Below are positions 31,085 through 40,910 of a stretch of DNA of 64,000 bases, one piece after another. The stretch is from Endotrypanum monterogeii (Eukaryota; Euglenozoa; Kinetoplastea; Trypanosomatida; Trypanosomatidae), in the NCBI GenBank assembly GCA_000333855.2, contig CM007337.1, positions 462,648 through 526,647 on the forward strand. Reading direction: 5' to 3'. The notes under the pieces were generated by a model. That model was not told where the DNA came from, searched no databases, and saw only the letters and a program-made list of their open reading frames with translations. How positions within the stretch are numbered: the stretch's first letter is position 1; each line of letters starts with the position of its first letter. Both the position numbers and the translations under genes were made by a program.

Positions 31085-31505
31085 AGAACTTCATCTAGGG
31101 TGGATGAGGGAAGCAAACACCGAGTGATATGTCTGTCTGTGTCTGTGTGTGTTTAGTGAATCTAGAATTAGTGGAGGGAAAACTAAAGAGGTGTGCGCAC
31201 ACTTCTGGCGCGAGGGAAGGTCCATGTGCCTATATCTGGGAGGTGTGCTAAAGGAAAAGAGTGTGTAGGTAATAGAGGGTGTGGTGGTGGTGGTGGTGAT
31301 GCAACAACCCGCGCACACCTCTACTTGTTTCACCCTTATATCCTCCCCTGATTTTATTATTTTTTTCATGGATACCGTTTTGTCTTTGGAAGGTTTTTTT
31401 TTTCGTGTTGTGCTCTGGTGCTTCAGCGGGATTGCGTAGTGTCTGAGTCTCGGGCTGGCCGTAACGCGCGTAGGGGAGTGAGGGGGGGACTGCCGCTGAC
31501 GCCAA

Positions 31506-31510
31506 CACAT

Positions 31511-31546
<36 letters not shown>

Positions 31547-31548
31547 GT
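31506..31548. repeat. compound (CA)n(TA)n microsatellite
   Basis: CA repeat passing into a TA repeat. Confidence 0.93.
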
Positions 31549-32105
31549 ATGTTTTGTAGCGCACTCCTATGAACACAAATCTTCCTTTCTCCTCTGAGGC
31601 GTTTTTTTTTTTGCAGCGACAAGCTGTGCGCCATTGGAGGGCATCTGAGTGATTCTATCGCATAGTCTTGATCTTCCTCTGTGTGGTCCTCTCTGCTCAA
31701 ACTGAACTTTTTCTTTACATTATTTTCATTTGTTTTACGACCACACACAGGCACGCACACTTTTGTTTTAATTTTCTCACGCTATAAATAGGTTGACATG
31801 TCCGGCTGGCGGGCATCGCTCCACGGTGTGTATCTGTATGTATATGTGTATGTACGTGTGTGTGCGGGGGGCGGTTCGGATGCTTACCATGTATCACACC
31901 CCGAGAGAAAAAAAAAGCTAAAATAAAGGGTGCAGCGGGGCCTATTTGCCGCTGCGAACCCACGAAAGGACCTGTGCTGAGATTTGTTGTCTGTGTTGCT
32001 CATGTTTTTCTACTCTCGTCGTTCTCCGCACGAGCTGTTTACAGCAAGGTCATATTCTGCCAAGAAAGGGCGCTGCTCTAGTCGCCTGCGTGCGATTCTC
32101 AAACG

Positions 32106-32221
32106 TCTACGAAGACCCCCCCCTCCCCACTGGATCCCCTCTCTCCGTTATCGATTGGCTTGGTCAACCTTGGCTGTCTCTTCATATTTTCTTGTATACG
32201 TGTGCTCGTACGTAGTCACAG
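32106..32221 (+). promoter_or_regulatory. spliced-leader acceptor with long AG-free zone, m5C methyltransferase gene
   Basis: From 32109 a C/T-rich stretch runs for about 105 nt without any AG dinucleotide. It ends at AG 32214-32215, with a second AG at 32220-32221. Both lie just before the ATG at 32230. This AG exclusion zone is the clearest acceptor in the window. It rules out translation from in-frame codons further upstream, because they would not be in the mature mRNA. Confidence 0.7.
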
Positions 32222-32229
32222 CGACACCA

Positions 32230-35200
32230 ATGGTTCGCCCCACACGGCATGTCCTCTTCGACTCTTTCCGGGCAGCCCGGGGTGAGCTAGACTATCTTTT
32301 TTCCCCCATGAAATCCGAGCAACACATACGCAATGCGGTGCGTCAGTACGTTGTGCCCTCTTTTTCCCGCCAGCGGCACCGCTCGGTTGCACAGCGGCTT
32401 GGACGCTCGCAGGAGCGTAGTCTTTTTCGTACGAATGCCTCTATTGTCTTGCAGGAAGCACGGAGACGAGGGAACTATCGCGTTGCCGCCGCTGCACTAG
32501 ACGCCGTCCTCGCGGAGGCGTCATCGTGGTGTTCTCCGCAACTGTTTGAACCCACGTGGATAAAAGACGCCGTCTCCTCCTGTCGAAATGCTGAGGAGCT
32601 GCGGGTTATTGAGGGTTTGTTGCGGCAGCATGAGCAACGGCTCCTCGCCAGCGGATCTCTCGGGTTCTCAGAGGGGTTTTTGGTCGCAGCAGCTTTTGGC
32701 CGCTCGCGGGCAACAGAACGCGCTGCGCGTCTCGGAGACGACGATGCCGCTCTTGAGGACGGTTCACAAAGCGGGGAAGATGCCTCCATCATCTCCGCCT
32801 CCCTACAAGCGGCGGATGACAAGCTCGGCGGGGGCTATCTCGTGGAGAGCGGTGGCAGTGGCATAACTGTCTCCGAGGAGGCGCGTGTTTCCGCCGCGCT
32901 GGCACAGCCGCCATCCTCTACTGACCTCGCCGTTACGGGGGGCCTCGGGCATGAGACGCTGTGGTCCTCGCCAGAAGAGCGAGCCGCCGCCTCGTTGCGA
33001 CGGTTACAGCGCCAGCAACGCAACCTGACAGTAAGCCCAAACAACTCATTCAGCCGTTTTTTTCTTCATCAAGGACTTGTACGACACGAAGCGGAGCTCA
33101 TTGAGCTTTATCAAGCGATGCGAGCACGCCCGCTAGACCTGAGTTTCCGAGTAGTTGGCGGTGGCCGCTTTGTGGGCGGCGCCTCACAGTTTACCGCACA
33201 TTTTTCGCCGTACTCTGCGGCCGTGCATGAATTGCTTCAGCATCGCCGTGGAGTGCATAGCGTCCCGTGGTTGCCACCAGCAATGGGCGCCTACACCCTC
33301 GACACTCGCGACAGTGTCCCTGGCGACACGGTTTTGGCCAACCGACAGCTTCTGAAGTCCCTCTATCGCGAGCGTCTCATTGTGTTTCAGAGCTTGTCAA
33401 GTATGCTCCCCATCTACTACCTCGACCCACAGCCGGGCGAGTGCGTTCTCGATATGTGCGCGTCACCTGGCAACAAAACAGGCCTGATTCTTGACTGTAT
33501 CCACGCTGGTGACAACCGAGATGCAGTGATGGACCGGTCCGCCGCACGCTGGGCCGCCACAGGGGCATCCGAGAGGGGTAGCCGTGCTTATATCGGTAGC
33601 GGCTGCGTCGTCGCCAACGAAGCTCAAGCCACGCGAATCGGTGACCTCCAGGAGCGGCTGCGTGACGCATCGCCCGAGGTAGTGGTGACTCGCGGACGTG
33701 GTGAGACGTTCGGGCAGGCGGGATCAAGCGAGCACCACGGCGTTGGTGGCGAGGCAGGCAACTTGTTACTTACAGATGGAGGCGTTTTTGGAGAGGGCGT
33801 GTACGATCGTGTGTTGGTCGACGCCCCGTGCTCCGGCGAGGGGCGCATGGGGCGAGACAGTCTCTCATGGAGACTCTGGCACCCAGGCCGTGGTGTGGAG
33901 TTTTTCCCTCTTCAGTATGCCCTATTGCAGCGCGCAGTGCGACTGTGTAAGACAGGTGGACGGGTTGTCTATGCCACGTGCACCCTCAACCCCCTGGAAA
34001 ACGAGGCGGTTGTGGCAGCGGTACTTCGGGCGTTCGGCAAGGCTGTGGAGTTGATAGCTCCTCCACGCTCTCTGCCGCATCCAGCCCATGTCCAAGTTGA
34101 GGGAGACAACGAGGGCAGCGCACCTCCACTGCGTCTCACTCCTGGACTCCGAAGCTGGGATGTTCCATCCAGCGCCGGCGGTTTTCTTCGTACTTTCACA
34201 GAGGCGCAAGAACAGGGAGAGAACCCAGAGCGACTACTACCGGACATGTTTGCGCCAACATCGGCGTCTGCAGCAGACCACGGCAGCGACATTGGCGAGG
34301 CGTTGCATCGATGCTGCCGGCGCGTGATGCCACACCACAACGGCAACGTGGACGGCTTCTTCGTCGCGGTTCTGGAAAAGAGAGCCGCGGTGCCAGACCG
34401 GCCGGGCGTATCCATGGCTCATCCTTTGCCCGCCGCAGCGTCTTCACTCCACCACTCTGCTTCCGTGAGGGCGATAGGGGAAAATTCGGTTGCTGCTGCA
34501 TCCCTGGCGGTTTCGCTTTCTGGTGGCAGCAACATGTTTAACGACCGTGGATTTCTCAGGCTGCCTCCGTCGCATCACCTGGTACAGAAATATTTGGGAT
34601 GCTTTTTCACCGAAGCCCCGTCGCACCCCTCTCCAGCATCAACCAACGCCTCCGCTATGACAGCTCGACAGCCGCGGAAGACTGAGTGCTGCAGTGCTCA
34701 ACATTTTTTGCAGACGCATGACTGGGCCGCCGTCTGGTGCGAGGGAGAGGGACTTCGACTGCTCACACAGGCAAGCTTACAACTCTTGCGACATCACGTT
34801 GTCCTACCTGTCACTCCCCCAAAAACCAAGTCGAACGGTTTTGGGCTCGGTTTCGCTCGCCGCCCTGATGAGGCTTCTGAGACTTCGGCCCCAACGCTGG
34901 CCACCAGCGCCCAGCTGCTCAACGCTGGTGTTCTGGTGGTGACCGCTGGGGGGGAGCTGACCGAGCGCGGGGCGACACTCATACGCCCAAACGCAAGGAG
35001 CCGCGTAGTTTCATTGCCGCTCCCCTTCGCTCAACTGCTGCTGGCGCATCGCACACTAGAAATCAGCTCCGCACTGCACCTCATGCCGGACTATGTTCAG
35101 GAGGCGGAGCGAGCTCTTGGACCACAGCGCGGATTGTTGACGACATCTTTGAGTAATGCGCAGAGAGAAAACGACGCAGCAGCCGCAGGGGCGCGTACCT

Positions 35201-35748
35201 CGACGTGGTACTCTGAAGCTATAGCAGCGCTGAGCGCATCACTCGGCGAAGAGGTAGGAGTAGCCGGTAACGCTATTGTGGTCGTGAGCCCTATGTCAAC
35301 AAGCCCGTCGGTCACGTTTTCATGGGGGGCACCGCTAGAGCATTTCGCGTGGCCCGTTCGCGTGGAGGTTCTCCAACGATGGTCTAGGCATGACATTGGC
35401 GTAAAGCCCTGCGGGCTCGTGCGACTTCACTTGACGCTCCCTGAAAGCGCGAGGCACCGCACGCGGGCCCTCATTGGTCGCCTGCAGAGCCGCGCTCATC
35501 TACAGCGGAGTATACAGGACCGACTGCACACAGGTTCAATCAACGACCCATCGTTTGTAATGAGCCAGCGAGAGTTGCACGGCACCTCGATGCGAGCGAG
35601 CCAGCGAAATTCACTTCTGGTGCATCCTGGTGTGCAGGGCGTGCATCCCCGAGTAAAGCCACTGCCTGCTGCAGATGCGCGCGGTCCAGAGACGATCTCT
35701 GCTGAGGTCATATCGTCGCCGCCGGTATGCAATGTATTCGAGCTCTAA
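32230..35748 (+). CDS. RNA 5-methylcytosine methyltransferase, NSUN2/RsmF-like
   Basis: 1172 residues. Predicted S-adenosylmethionine-dependent enzyme that methylates cytosine C5 in RNA. The catalytic core has the SAM motif LDMCASPGNKTG (Asp408), ANEAQATR, motif IV DAPCSGEG (Cys534) and motif VI YATCTLNPLENEAV (Cys584, the nucleophile in this family), so both catalytic cysteines are present. The closest resemblance by eye is to NSUN2 and bacterial RsmF. About 120 residues lie between the SAM motif and motif IV, longer than usual. Residues of about 60-170 form helical pairs spaced by about 35 residues that resemble PPR repeats. The C-terminal half is long, with PUA-like or other ordered patches I cannot name. 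The start is ATG 32230: the frame is open upstream, but the only sensible splice acceptor lies at 32215-32221. The target RNA is unknown; an organellar target is possible. Confidence 0.92.
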   Translation: MVRPTRHVLFDSFRAARGELDYLFSPMKSEQHIRNAVRQYVVPSFSRQRHRSVAQRLGRSQERSLFRTNASIVLQEARRRGNYRVAAAALDAVLAEASSWCSPQLFEPTWIKDAVSSCRNAEELRVIEGLLRQHEQRLLASGSLGFSEGFLVAAAFGRSRATERAARLGDDDAALEDGSQSGEDASIISASLQAADDKLGGGYLVESGGSGITVSEEARVSAALAQPPSSTDLAVTGGLGHETLWSSPEERAAASLRRLQRQQRNLTVSPNNSFSRFFLHQGLVRHEAELIELYQAMRARPLDLSFRVVGGGRFVGGASQFTAHFSPYSAAVHELLQHRRGVHSVPWLPPAMGAYTLDTRDSVPGDTVLANRQLLKSLYRERLIVFQSLSSMLPIYYLDPQPGECVLDMCASPGNKTGLILDCIHAGDNRDAVMDRSAARWAATGASERGSRAYIGSGCVVANEAQATRIGDLQERLRDASPEVVVTRGRGETFGQAGSSEHHGVGGEAGNLLLTDGGVFGEGVYDRVLVDAPCSGEGRMGRDSLSWRLWHPGRGVEFFPLQYALLQRAVRLCKTGGRVVYATCTLNPLENEAVVAAVLRAFGKAVELIAPPRSLPHPAHVQVEGDNEGSAPPLRLTPGLRSWDVPSSAGGFLRTFTEAQEQGENPERLLPDMFAPTSASAADHGSDIGEALHRCCRRVMPHHNGNVDGFFVAVLEKRAAVPDRPGVSMAHPLPAAASSLHHSASVRAIGENSVAAASLAVSLSGGSNMFNDRGFLRLPPSHHLVQKYLGCFFTEAPSHPSPASTNASAMTARQPRKTECCSAQHFLQTHDWAAVWCEGEGLRLLTQASLQLLRHHVVLPVTPPKTKSNGFGLGFARRPDEASETSAPTLATSAQLLNAGVLVVTAGGELTERGATLIRPNARSRVVSLPLPFAQLLLAHRTLEISSALHLMPDYVQEAERALGPQRGLLTTSLSNAQRENDAAAAGARTSTWYSEAIAALSASLGEEVGVAGNAIVVVSPMSTSPSVTFSWGAPLEHFAWPVRVEVLQRWSRHDIGVKPCGLVRLHLTLPESARHRTRALIGRLQSRAHLQRSIQDRLHTGSINDPSFVMSQRELHGTSMRASQRNSLLVHPGVQGVHPRVKPLPAADARGPETISAEVISSPPVCNVFEL

Positions 35749-36544
35749 AACAACTCGAGGCAGCCGAGGGTGGCCAAGCATTTATCTTGGTCTCCTTTTT
35801 TAACCGAAAAAAAATTTGTTGCTCAAATGTTTTTTTGTGTATTGTCGGGACAACCTCACCTGTTAGGTCTAACTACTCTGCACACACGGCTTCTGACAAC
35901 CGTCGAGGGGGAGGCGCATCTATATGACGGGCAGTACAGAAAAAGTTGGGAAAAGGAGGTGAACGGGGGCAGACGGGTGCCGAGAGGCGAAGGGGAAGCA
36001 GAATGGTAACATCTTGAGGTGGTCGTTTTCTTGCCTTGCCCTCCCCTCCTTATTCAGTGTACACTCCATCCGCATATATGGCCACTCCCACAGGTTTTTT
36101 TTTTTCCTCATCTGTGGGCGTACTCTATTTGTTTCCCCTTCATCACATGCTGCTGCTGCTGTTGCCTCCATCGTAACGCAGAAGGATTGCCTAGCCGCAA
36201 GCTGATGAGCCAGACGCATCTTCTCACAGTTTATACATTACCTTGAATGTGGACATACAGGTGTGTGCGCGTTTTTCTAGGAAGAGAGCCGCACCATTTT
36301 GATTGGATGCCGTACGCTTCTTTCCCCCCTCTTCTTACGCTACCGGTCCCTCATCTTGTGATGCAATGGCAACGGCTGTGATGATGTCCTCCATTTCCCT
36401 TCCTTTCTCTCCTCCCACACGGGTGTAGTGAGTGCACGCATTCTTGGTGGTATGGCCCGGGGCGTGGAGAGGGGTTCGGGGGGAGGGAGGGAAGTGGGGG
36501 AGTGGCATGGCATGGCATGGAGTGTTCTCAACCCTACACAGTTG

Positions 36545-36611
36545 TGTGTATATGTCTTCTCTGTTTTGTGTCCGCTTCTGTACCTTTTCTCTTCTCCCCC
36601 AATAACACAAG
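36545..36611 (+). promoter_or_regulatory. candidate spliced-leader acceptor, CEP164-like gene
   Basis: A C/T-rich tract at 36550-36600 is followed by the first AG at 36610-36611. The predicted 5' UTR is about 132 nt and contains the (TA)n at 36712-36731. Confidence 0.6.
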
Positions 36612-36711
36612 CACACATACACGCACGGCAACAAAAGGCAGGTACCATTCAGCTACACTCGATTACAGGGTGTGTCCTGCATCATTAGGTCGAAGTACAG
36701 CCGTTGGAAAC

Positions 36712-36731
36712 ATATATATATATATATATAT
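36712..36731. repeat. (TA)n in predicted 5' UTR, 12 nt before ATG
   Basis: Perfect TA repeat ending 12 nt before the CEP164-like start codon. Confidence 0.95.
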
Positions 36732-36743
36732 GAACTGAATAAC

Positions 36744-39700
36744 ATGGCCGATATACCTTCAGCTGGTGAAGTTTTTCGCAGCGATGATGGCACTGTTTCC
36801 ACCATCCTCCCCCTCAACTATGGGGACGACTACGAGCCGTCGGAGGAGGAGCTGAAGGAATACGCCGAGTACATCGGCATCGACCCTGTCAGAGAACCGG
36901 AGTTGATGCGGATCGCAAAAGAGGGGTTGCGGGCGCCACTGCCGGACGGATGGCGTGCGTGTCAGACAGATGAAAACGAAGTGTATTACTTCAACTTCCA
37001 CACTGGGGAGAGTCTCTGGGACCACCCGATGGATTCACATTACAAGAACCAGGTCATCAACGAGCGAGCACGCCAACGCAGTGGTGGCGGTGGCCCGGAT
37101 CGAGCGCAGTCCACCCTCGACCCCGCCCTTCGTCCTACAGCGACGACGACTGGGTCTACCAAGGCTGTTGCCAACTCTTTTTTTTTACAACCGACCACAA
37201 CGGGTCCGGTGAACCAGGGGCGCGGCCCTCCTACGGACATCCGTGGTGTTGATGTGGTCGCGGCGCCGGTGAGCACTACCCCAAGTGCCAAGGGCAAGGT
37301 TTCTGCCAGCTCTGTGCGTAACACGGCCAGCGGGCCCCGAGCACCACCAGATGTCTCAGACATCTTGGCACGTTCCTCGGCCACCTCGCGTCCATCGCTT
37401 CTCGCTGGGACTCCCACCACAGGAAATGCTGGGCTCTCTCGGGTCAAAGTATGGGAGGCCGCTTTACGGAAGAGGTTGGAGGGGGAAAACGAAGCTCAGC
37501 TTCGAACACTGCGCATTGAGCTGGAGAAAAAAGCTAATGCAGAGCGCCAAAGGCTCTCCGAGGGCCGGGAGAAGCTGCAGAGGGAGATCGATGTTGCCTG
37601 GGAGAAGACGACGTCCGGCGCGTTAGTCCATAGTGCGAGCGGTTCCAATACATCTAGCTCGGCTACCCAGCGTTGCCTGCAACTCGAATCTGAGGTAAGC
37701 AAAATCGAGGAGAGCTGGAAATCTCGTCTGCAAAGTGTTGGTACTCGACTGCGAGAGCTCCAACAGCAGGTGGAGGAAAAGCAACAGGCAGTTATAAAAG
37801 TGTCTCAGCAGTCTCCAGAAGAACTGAGGAAGACACTAGAAGCAGGGAACACCGCAGAGGTGATGCAGCTTCGCGAGGAGAAGAAAAAAGAGTTGGACAC
37901 CCTCCTTGCTGAGGTCAAGAGGGAGCAGGCATCAGAGCTCACCAAGAGAAAAGACGAGGCAAATGACGCCGTCGCAGCGGTCGAGAAAGAGATCAAAATT
38001 GACTTCGAGACGAAGATGCAGCAACGCCGCGAGAAGAACGATGCTATGCTTTCTGCACTTCAGGAGTCGGTGGCTGCGAAGCAGGCGAATCTAAAGGCGA
38101 AAGAACAGGCTGCTGCTACTGCTGCTGCCACAACGGAAAAGGGCGCTTTAAACGCAGCTGCCCTCAGTACGTCCTCAGCCGCTGACGACGCTGCAATCAA
38201 AGAAGCGCAGGCTGTGGCCGATGCCGAAGTGGCAACAGCGGCAGAGACCAGCGCAGCTGCAGTTGCACGGCTGCGAGAGGAGTACGCTTCAAAGAAGAGA
38301 GAGAAAGAGTTGGCGATAGAGGCTGCTCAGAGGCAGCGTACACAGGGGGTTGCCTCAGGTGCAGCGAGCTTAAGTGAGGCAAACGAAGCGAAGTTGGATG
38401 AGGAGGCCCGGAGGCTAAGGGATGAGGTTGATCGAAGTACACGAATCTTCGAGGAGGAGACCAAGCTCATGGTGGAGAACAAGAGAGCTCGTCGGCCCCT
38501 CACGGCTACTCCCACGGCAGGGATGATGGCCTCTGTATCTCCAGAAGCTATCGCTGCTCTCGGTCGTACGGCAAACCAGGAGCAGCGCTTACGCGATGCC
38601 GAGAACACGCGGCACTTTATGTCCTTGAAGCAGCTAGAAGCTAAGCACGACCAAGCTGTACGGTCAATTCGAGCCCAGCTGGAGAAGAACTTGGCTTCTG
38701 CAGCGTCGTCGTCGGCAGCCACTGCCTTCAATCCCCGACATCATCCCTCCTTCACTACCCAGCTTACTGCTCGCAAGCGTGCGTGGCTACGCGATCACCC
38801 AGCACCGTCAGTGGAGACACCGAAGCTCCCGCCGATACCGACGCTTCCTAGCGCTACTCTAGACTCCGATATGGCCGCTGAATGCCTACCGAGTGAAGAA
38901 GAACAATCGAGGCTCATCAAGTCACGCCTCGCTGAGGTGCGCGAGGAGGTACATCAGCAGTATGAAATGGAAGTACAGGGCTTTCAGAAAGCGCGGGAGA
39001 AGGAGCTGGAGACGTGGGGTAGCACGTACCGGTCGTCCCGCCTGGCAGAGGTGCAGACGGCTTTGGAGGAACAGAGACAAGCCGCCCTTGCGCAGGCGGA
39101 GGTGGATGCGAAGTCTGAAACGACTGCCACTTCCCAAATTACATCTGAGGAAGAGCGGCGCCTCACAGCGCTGCAATCGGAGTTGCGGGAACTAGAGACT
39201 GCCATTGCGGCTGCCGATCAAGAACACGAGTCTCAGACGCGTGTGTTAGAAGAAAGCATCGCGGGCCTTGAGGCATCATTAGCTCAGCTGCGTACCCAGG
39301 AGCGCCACACGGAGAAGAAGAAAGCAGAGTACCTTGTGCTACATAAAAAGCGCCTTGCCGAAAAAGATGCAGGAAAGCCAATCACCACCAGCGCAGCGAA
39401 TGTTCTTCTTTCTTCGTCGAGTCCAGCCGCGCAGTTATCTAGTGTGCTGTATATCTCCGAGGAAGAGGCAGCCGCTGAGGTCGCATCGCTGCACGCACGG
39501 TGGACAGAGCTTATTCAGGCACTGCGTGCTGCTGTACAACAAGAGATGGAGGCGTACGGGCGAGCATTGGGGAATTCGTCTAATCTAGAGTACCGTACCA
39601 GTGTTGCTGAGCCTACGGGCACGCGCCCACCGAATGTTTCATTGGCGTCTGTGTCTCCACAAAGAGGTGCCACGGCCACTTCCGTGAGCATGTCGAGCGA

Positions 39701-40910
39701 TGTAAGTGCACTGGCACTTGCAACACCCCCCCTACCGCCCCCTGCCCCCTTTCCATCAGTGGGGTCTGCCGTTGCGGCCGCGGGACAGCCTGCAACACTC
39801 CCCATTCCACTCAAACAGAATTCGGCATCGTCGCACGCTGGTGGTAAGAATCTCGCTTTTCTCCCGGGCTGCGCCACTCCACTTCAGCGGCACTTACTAG
39901 AGCACGAGGACAATGTGGCGTGCTCGAATATGGTGGGTGCTGCTGTGCCGCGCGTGTCTTCTTCACCCATACCGCGACTGTCCCCGGAGGCATGCTTGAT
40001 GGAGGATGGCGCTCATAGCGGCTTTTCCCTTCAGCGATCAGACTTTTTACCGCAGCATCCCCACCAGCGTCTTTCATGGCCGGACGCTAGCGTAATATCG
40101 TCTTTTCACGATTCGTCGACGGCACGCAGTCAACATCGTGATCCTTCCATGCCCGCAGGAAGATCCTTCTCGGGGGCGCGGGGGTCAATTGTAGCAGGTA
40201 GTGTAGGGGAAGTGGCGCCTTCACGTGGAGGTGATCCCGCATTGGTGCAGCAGATGATGTCGGCAAAGTCCGACGACGCTGTGTGGTTGGCTGAGCGGAG
40301 GATCGGTGATGCTTCTGAGAGTCCAGAGGTTGGGCAGGAACACCGTTACGCAGCGCGTCTTATCGCATTACAGCAAGCAGTCCGGTCACACCGGCACCAT
40401 CTCCAAGCACAACGGCAGGAAATCGAAGCATTGCGAGATGAATGGCGCGCTGAAATGCACATTTGCAAGAGGCGCGGTGATGGCGCACAGGCCTCTCGTC
40501 TGCGAGAAAGGAAAGCCGAGTTGGAAAAGCGAGCACGCCAACTCAACGAGGAGGTTCTGCGGCTAAGGGGAATGCATGACCTTGTAGAGGCGGAGATACG
40601 TCAGGTATACGACTTTCCAGATGTCCGTCAATATTTTGAAGACAGCGTGGGCCAAGGAGGTAGCAGGGATGCCGACCCACCGGCAGTATGTAGTACTTTT
40701 GCATTTAGTGATAGTGGGTCTGTTGATATGCGCAGAATGGCAGCCTTTCCGGCTGCGACTTTATCATCTGCAAAAAGAGATGACGTCGCTGGGTTACTTC
40801 AAAGCATTCTCTCTCGGACGGAGCAGCTAGAGGCGGTGTTGCTGATGAGTCGTCTGTCGACTCACTCGCCTTCCCCGCGTCGGAGTCTCACAGAAGGCAA
40901 AGGCTTGTAA
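36744..40910 (+). CDS. CEP164: CEP164-like WW-domain coiled-coil protein (basal body distal appendage)
   Basis: 1388 residues. In other eukaryotes CEP164 sits at the distal appendages, or transition fibres, of the basal body and is needed for cilium assembly. The N-terminus matches it closely. A segment EPSEEELKEYAEYIGIDP (about 28-46) and EPELM-x2-A-x-EGL-x-APLP lead into a single WW domain with Trp70 and Trp92 (GW...YYFNFHTGESLWDHP). A Ser/Ala/Thr-rich linker follows. Long Glu/Lys/Ala/Arg-rich coiled coils cover about 235-660 and 725-900, and a last coiled coil lies at about 1205-1290. The first ATG in frame is at 36744. The frame is open a further 24 codons upstream, but these have no ATG and are partly encoded by the (TA)n repeat. 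Trypanosomes have several CEP164 paralogues, and I cannot say which this is. Confidence 0.9.
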   Translation: MADIPSAGEVFRSDDGTVSTILPLNYGDDYEPSEEELKEYAEYIGIDPVREPELMRIAKEGLRAPLPDGWRACQTDENEVYYFNFHTGESLWDHPMDSHYKNQVINERARQRSGGGGPDRAQSTLDPALRPTATTTGSTKAVANSFFLQPTTTGPVNQGRGPPTDIRGVDVVAAPVSTTPSAKGKVSASSVRNTASGPRAPPDVSDILARSSATSRPSLLAGTPTTGNAGLSRVKVWEAALRKRLEGENEAQLRTLRIELEKKANAERQRLSEGREKLQREIDVAWEKTTSGALVHSASGSNTSSSATQRCLQLESEVSKIEESWKSRLQSVGTRLRELQQQVEEKQQAVIKVSQQSPEELRKTLEAGNTAEVMQLREEKKKELDTLLAEVKREQASELTKRKDEANDAVAAVEKEIKIDFETKMQQRREKNDAMLSALQESVAAKQANLKAKEQAAATAAATTEKGALNAAALSTSSAADDAAIKEAQAVADAEVATAAETSAAAVARLREEYASKKREKELAIEAAQRQRTQGVASGAASLSEANEAKLDEEARRLRDEVDRSTRIFEEETKLMVENKRARRPLTATPTAGMMASVSPEAIAALGRTANQEQRLRDAENTRHFMSLKQLEAKHDQAVRSIRAQLEKNLASAASSSAATAFNPRHHPSFTTQLTARKRAWLRDHPAPSVETPKLPPIPTLPSATLDSDMAAECLPSEEEQSRLIKSRLAEVREEVHQQYEMEVQGFQKAREKELETWGSTYRSSRLAEVQTALEEQRQAALAQAEVDAKSETTATSQITSEEERRLTALQSELRELETAIAAADQEHESQTRVLEESIAGLEASLAQLRTQERHTEKKKAEYLVLHKKRLAEKDAGKPITTSAANVLLSSSSPAAQLSSVLYISEEEAAAEVASLHARWTELIQALRAAVQQEMEAYGRALGNSSNLEYRTSVAEPTGTRPPNVSLASVSPQRGATATSVSMSSDVSALALATPPLPPPAPFPSVGSAVAAAGQPATLPIPLKQNSASSHAGGKNLAFLPGCATPLQRHLLEHEDNVACSNMVGAAVPRVSSSPIPRLSPEACLMEDGAHSGFSLQRSDFLPQHPHQRLSWPDASVISSFHDSSTARSQHRDPSMPAGRSFSGARGSIVAGSVGEVAPSRGGDPALVQQMMSAKSDDAVWLAERRIGDASESPEVGQEHRYAARLIALQQAVRSHRHHLQAQRQEIEALRDEWRAEMHICKRRGDGAQASRLRERKAELEKRARQLNEEVLRLRGMHDLVEAEIRQVYDFPDVRQYFEDSVGQGGSRDADPPAVCSTFAFSDSGSVDMRRMAAFPAATLSSAKRDDVAGLLQSILSRTEQLEAVLLMSRLSTHSPSPRRSLTEGKGL

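Larger units (their letters stand above)
31085..32229. other. intergenic spacer
   Basis: No gene supported. A (CA)n(TA)n tract lies at 31506-31548. A CACCAC-type trinucleotide run (GGTGGT) lies near 31280-31298. GT-rich sequence at about 31825-31865 precedes the next gene's acceptor region. Confidence 0.7.
35749..36743. other. intergenic spacer
   Basis: No gene supported. A TGGCA repeat (about 36502-36518) and poly-T runs (36097-36107) are present. The (TA)n at 36712-36731 abuts the next ATG. Confidence 0.7.

Noticed and set aside
31984..32229. 82-codon upstream extension of the m5C methyltransferase
   Set aside because: It crosses the AG-free pyrimidine zone, and the predicted splice acceptor lies at 32215-32221, so these codons should not be in the mRNA.
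36672..36743. 24-codon upstream extension of the CEP164-like protein
   Set aside because: It has no ATG and is partly encoded by the (TA)n repeat.
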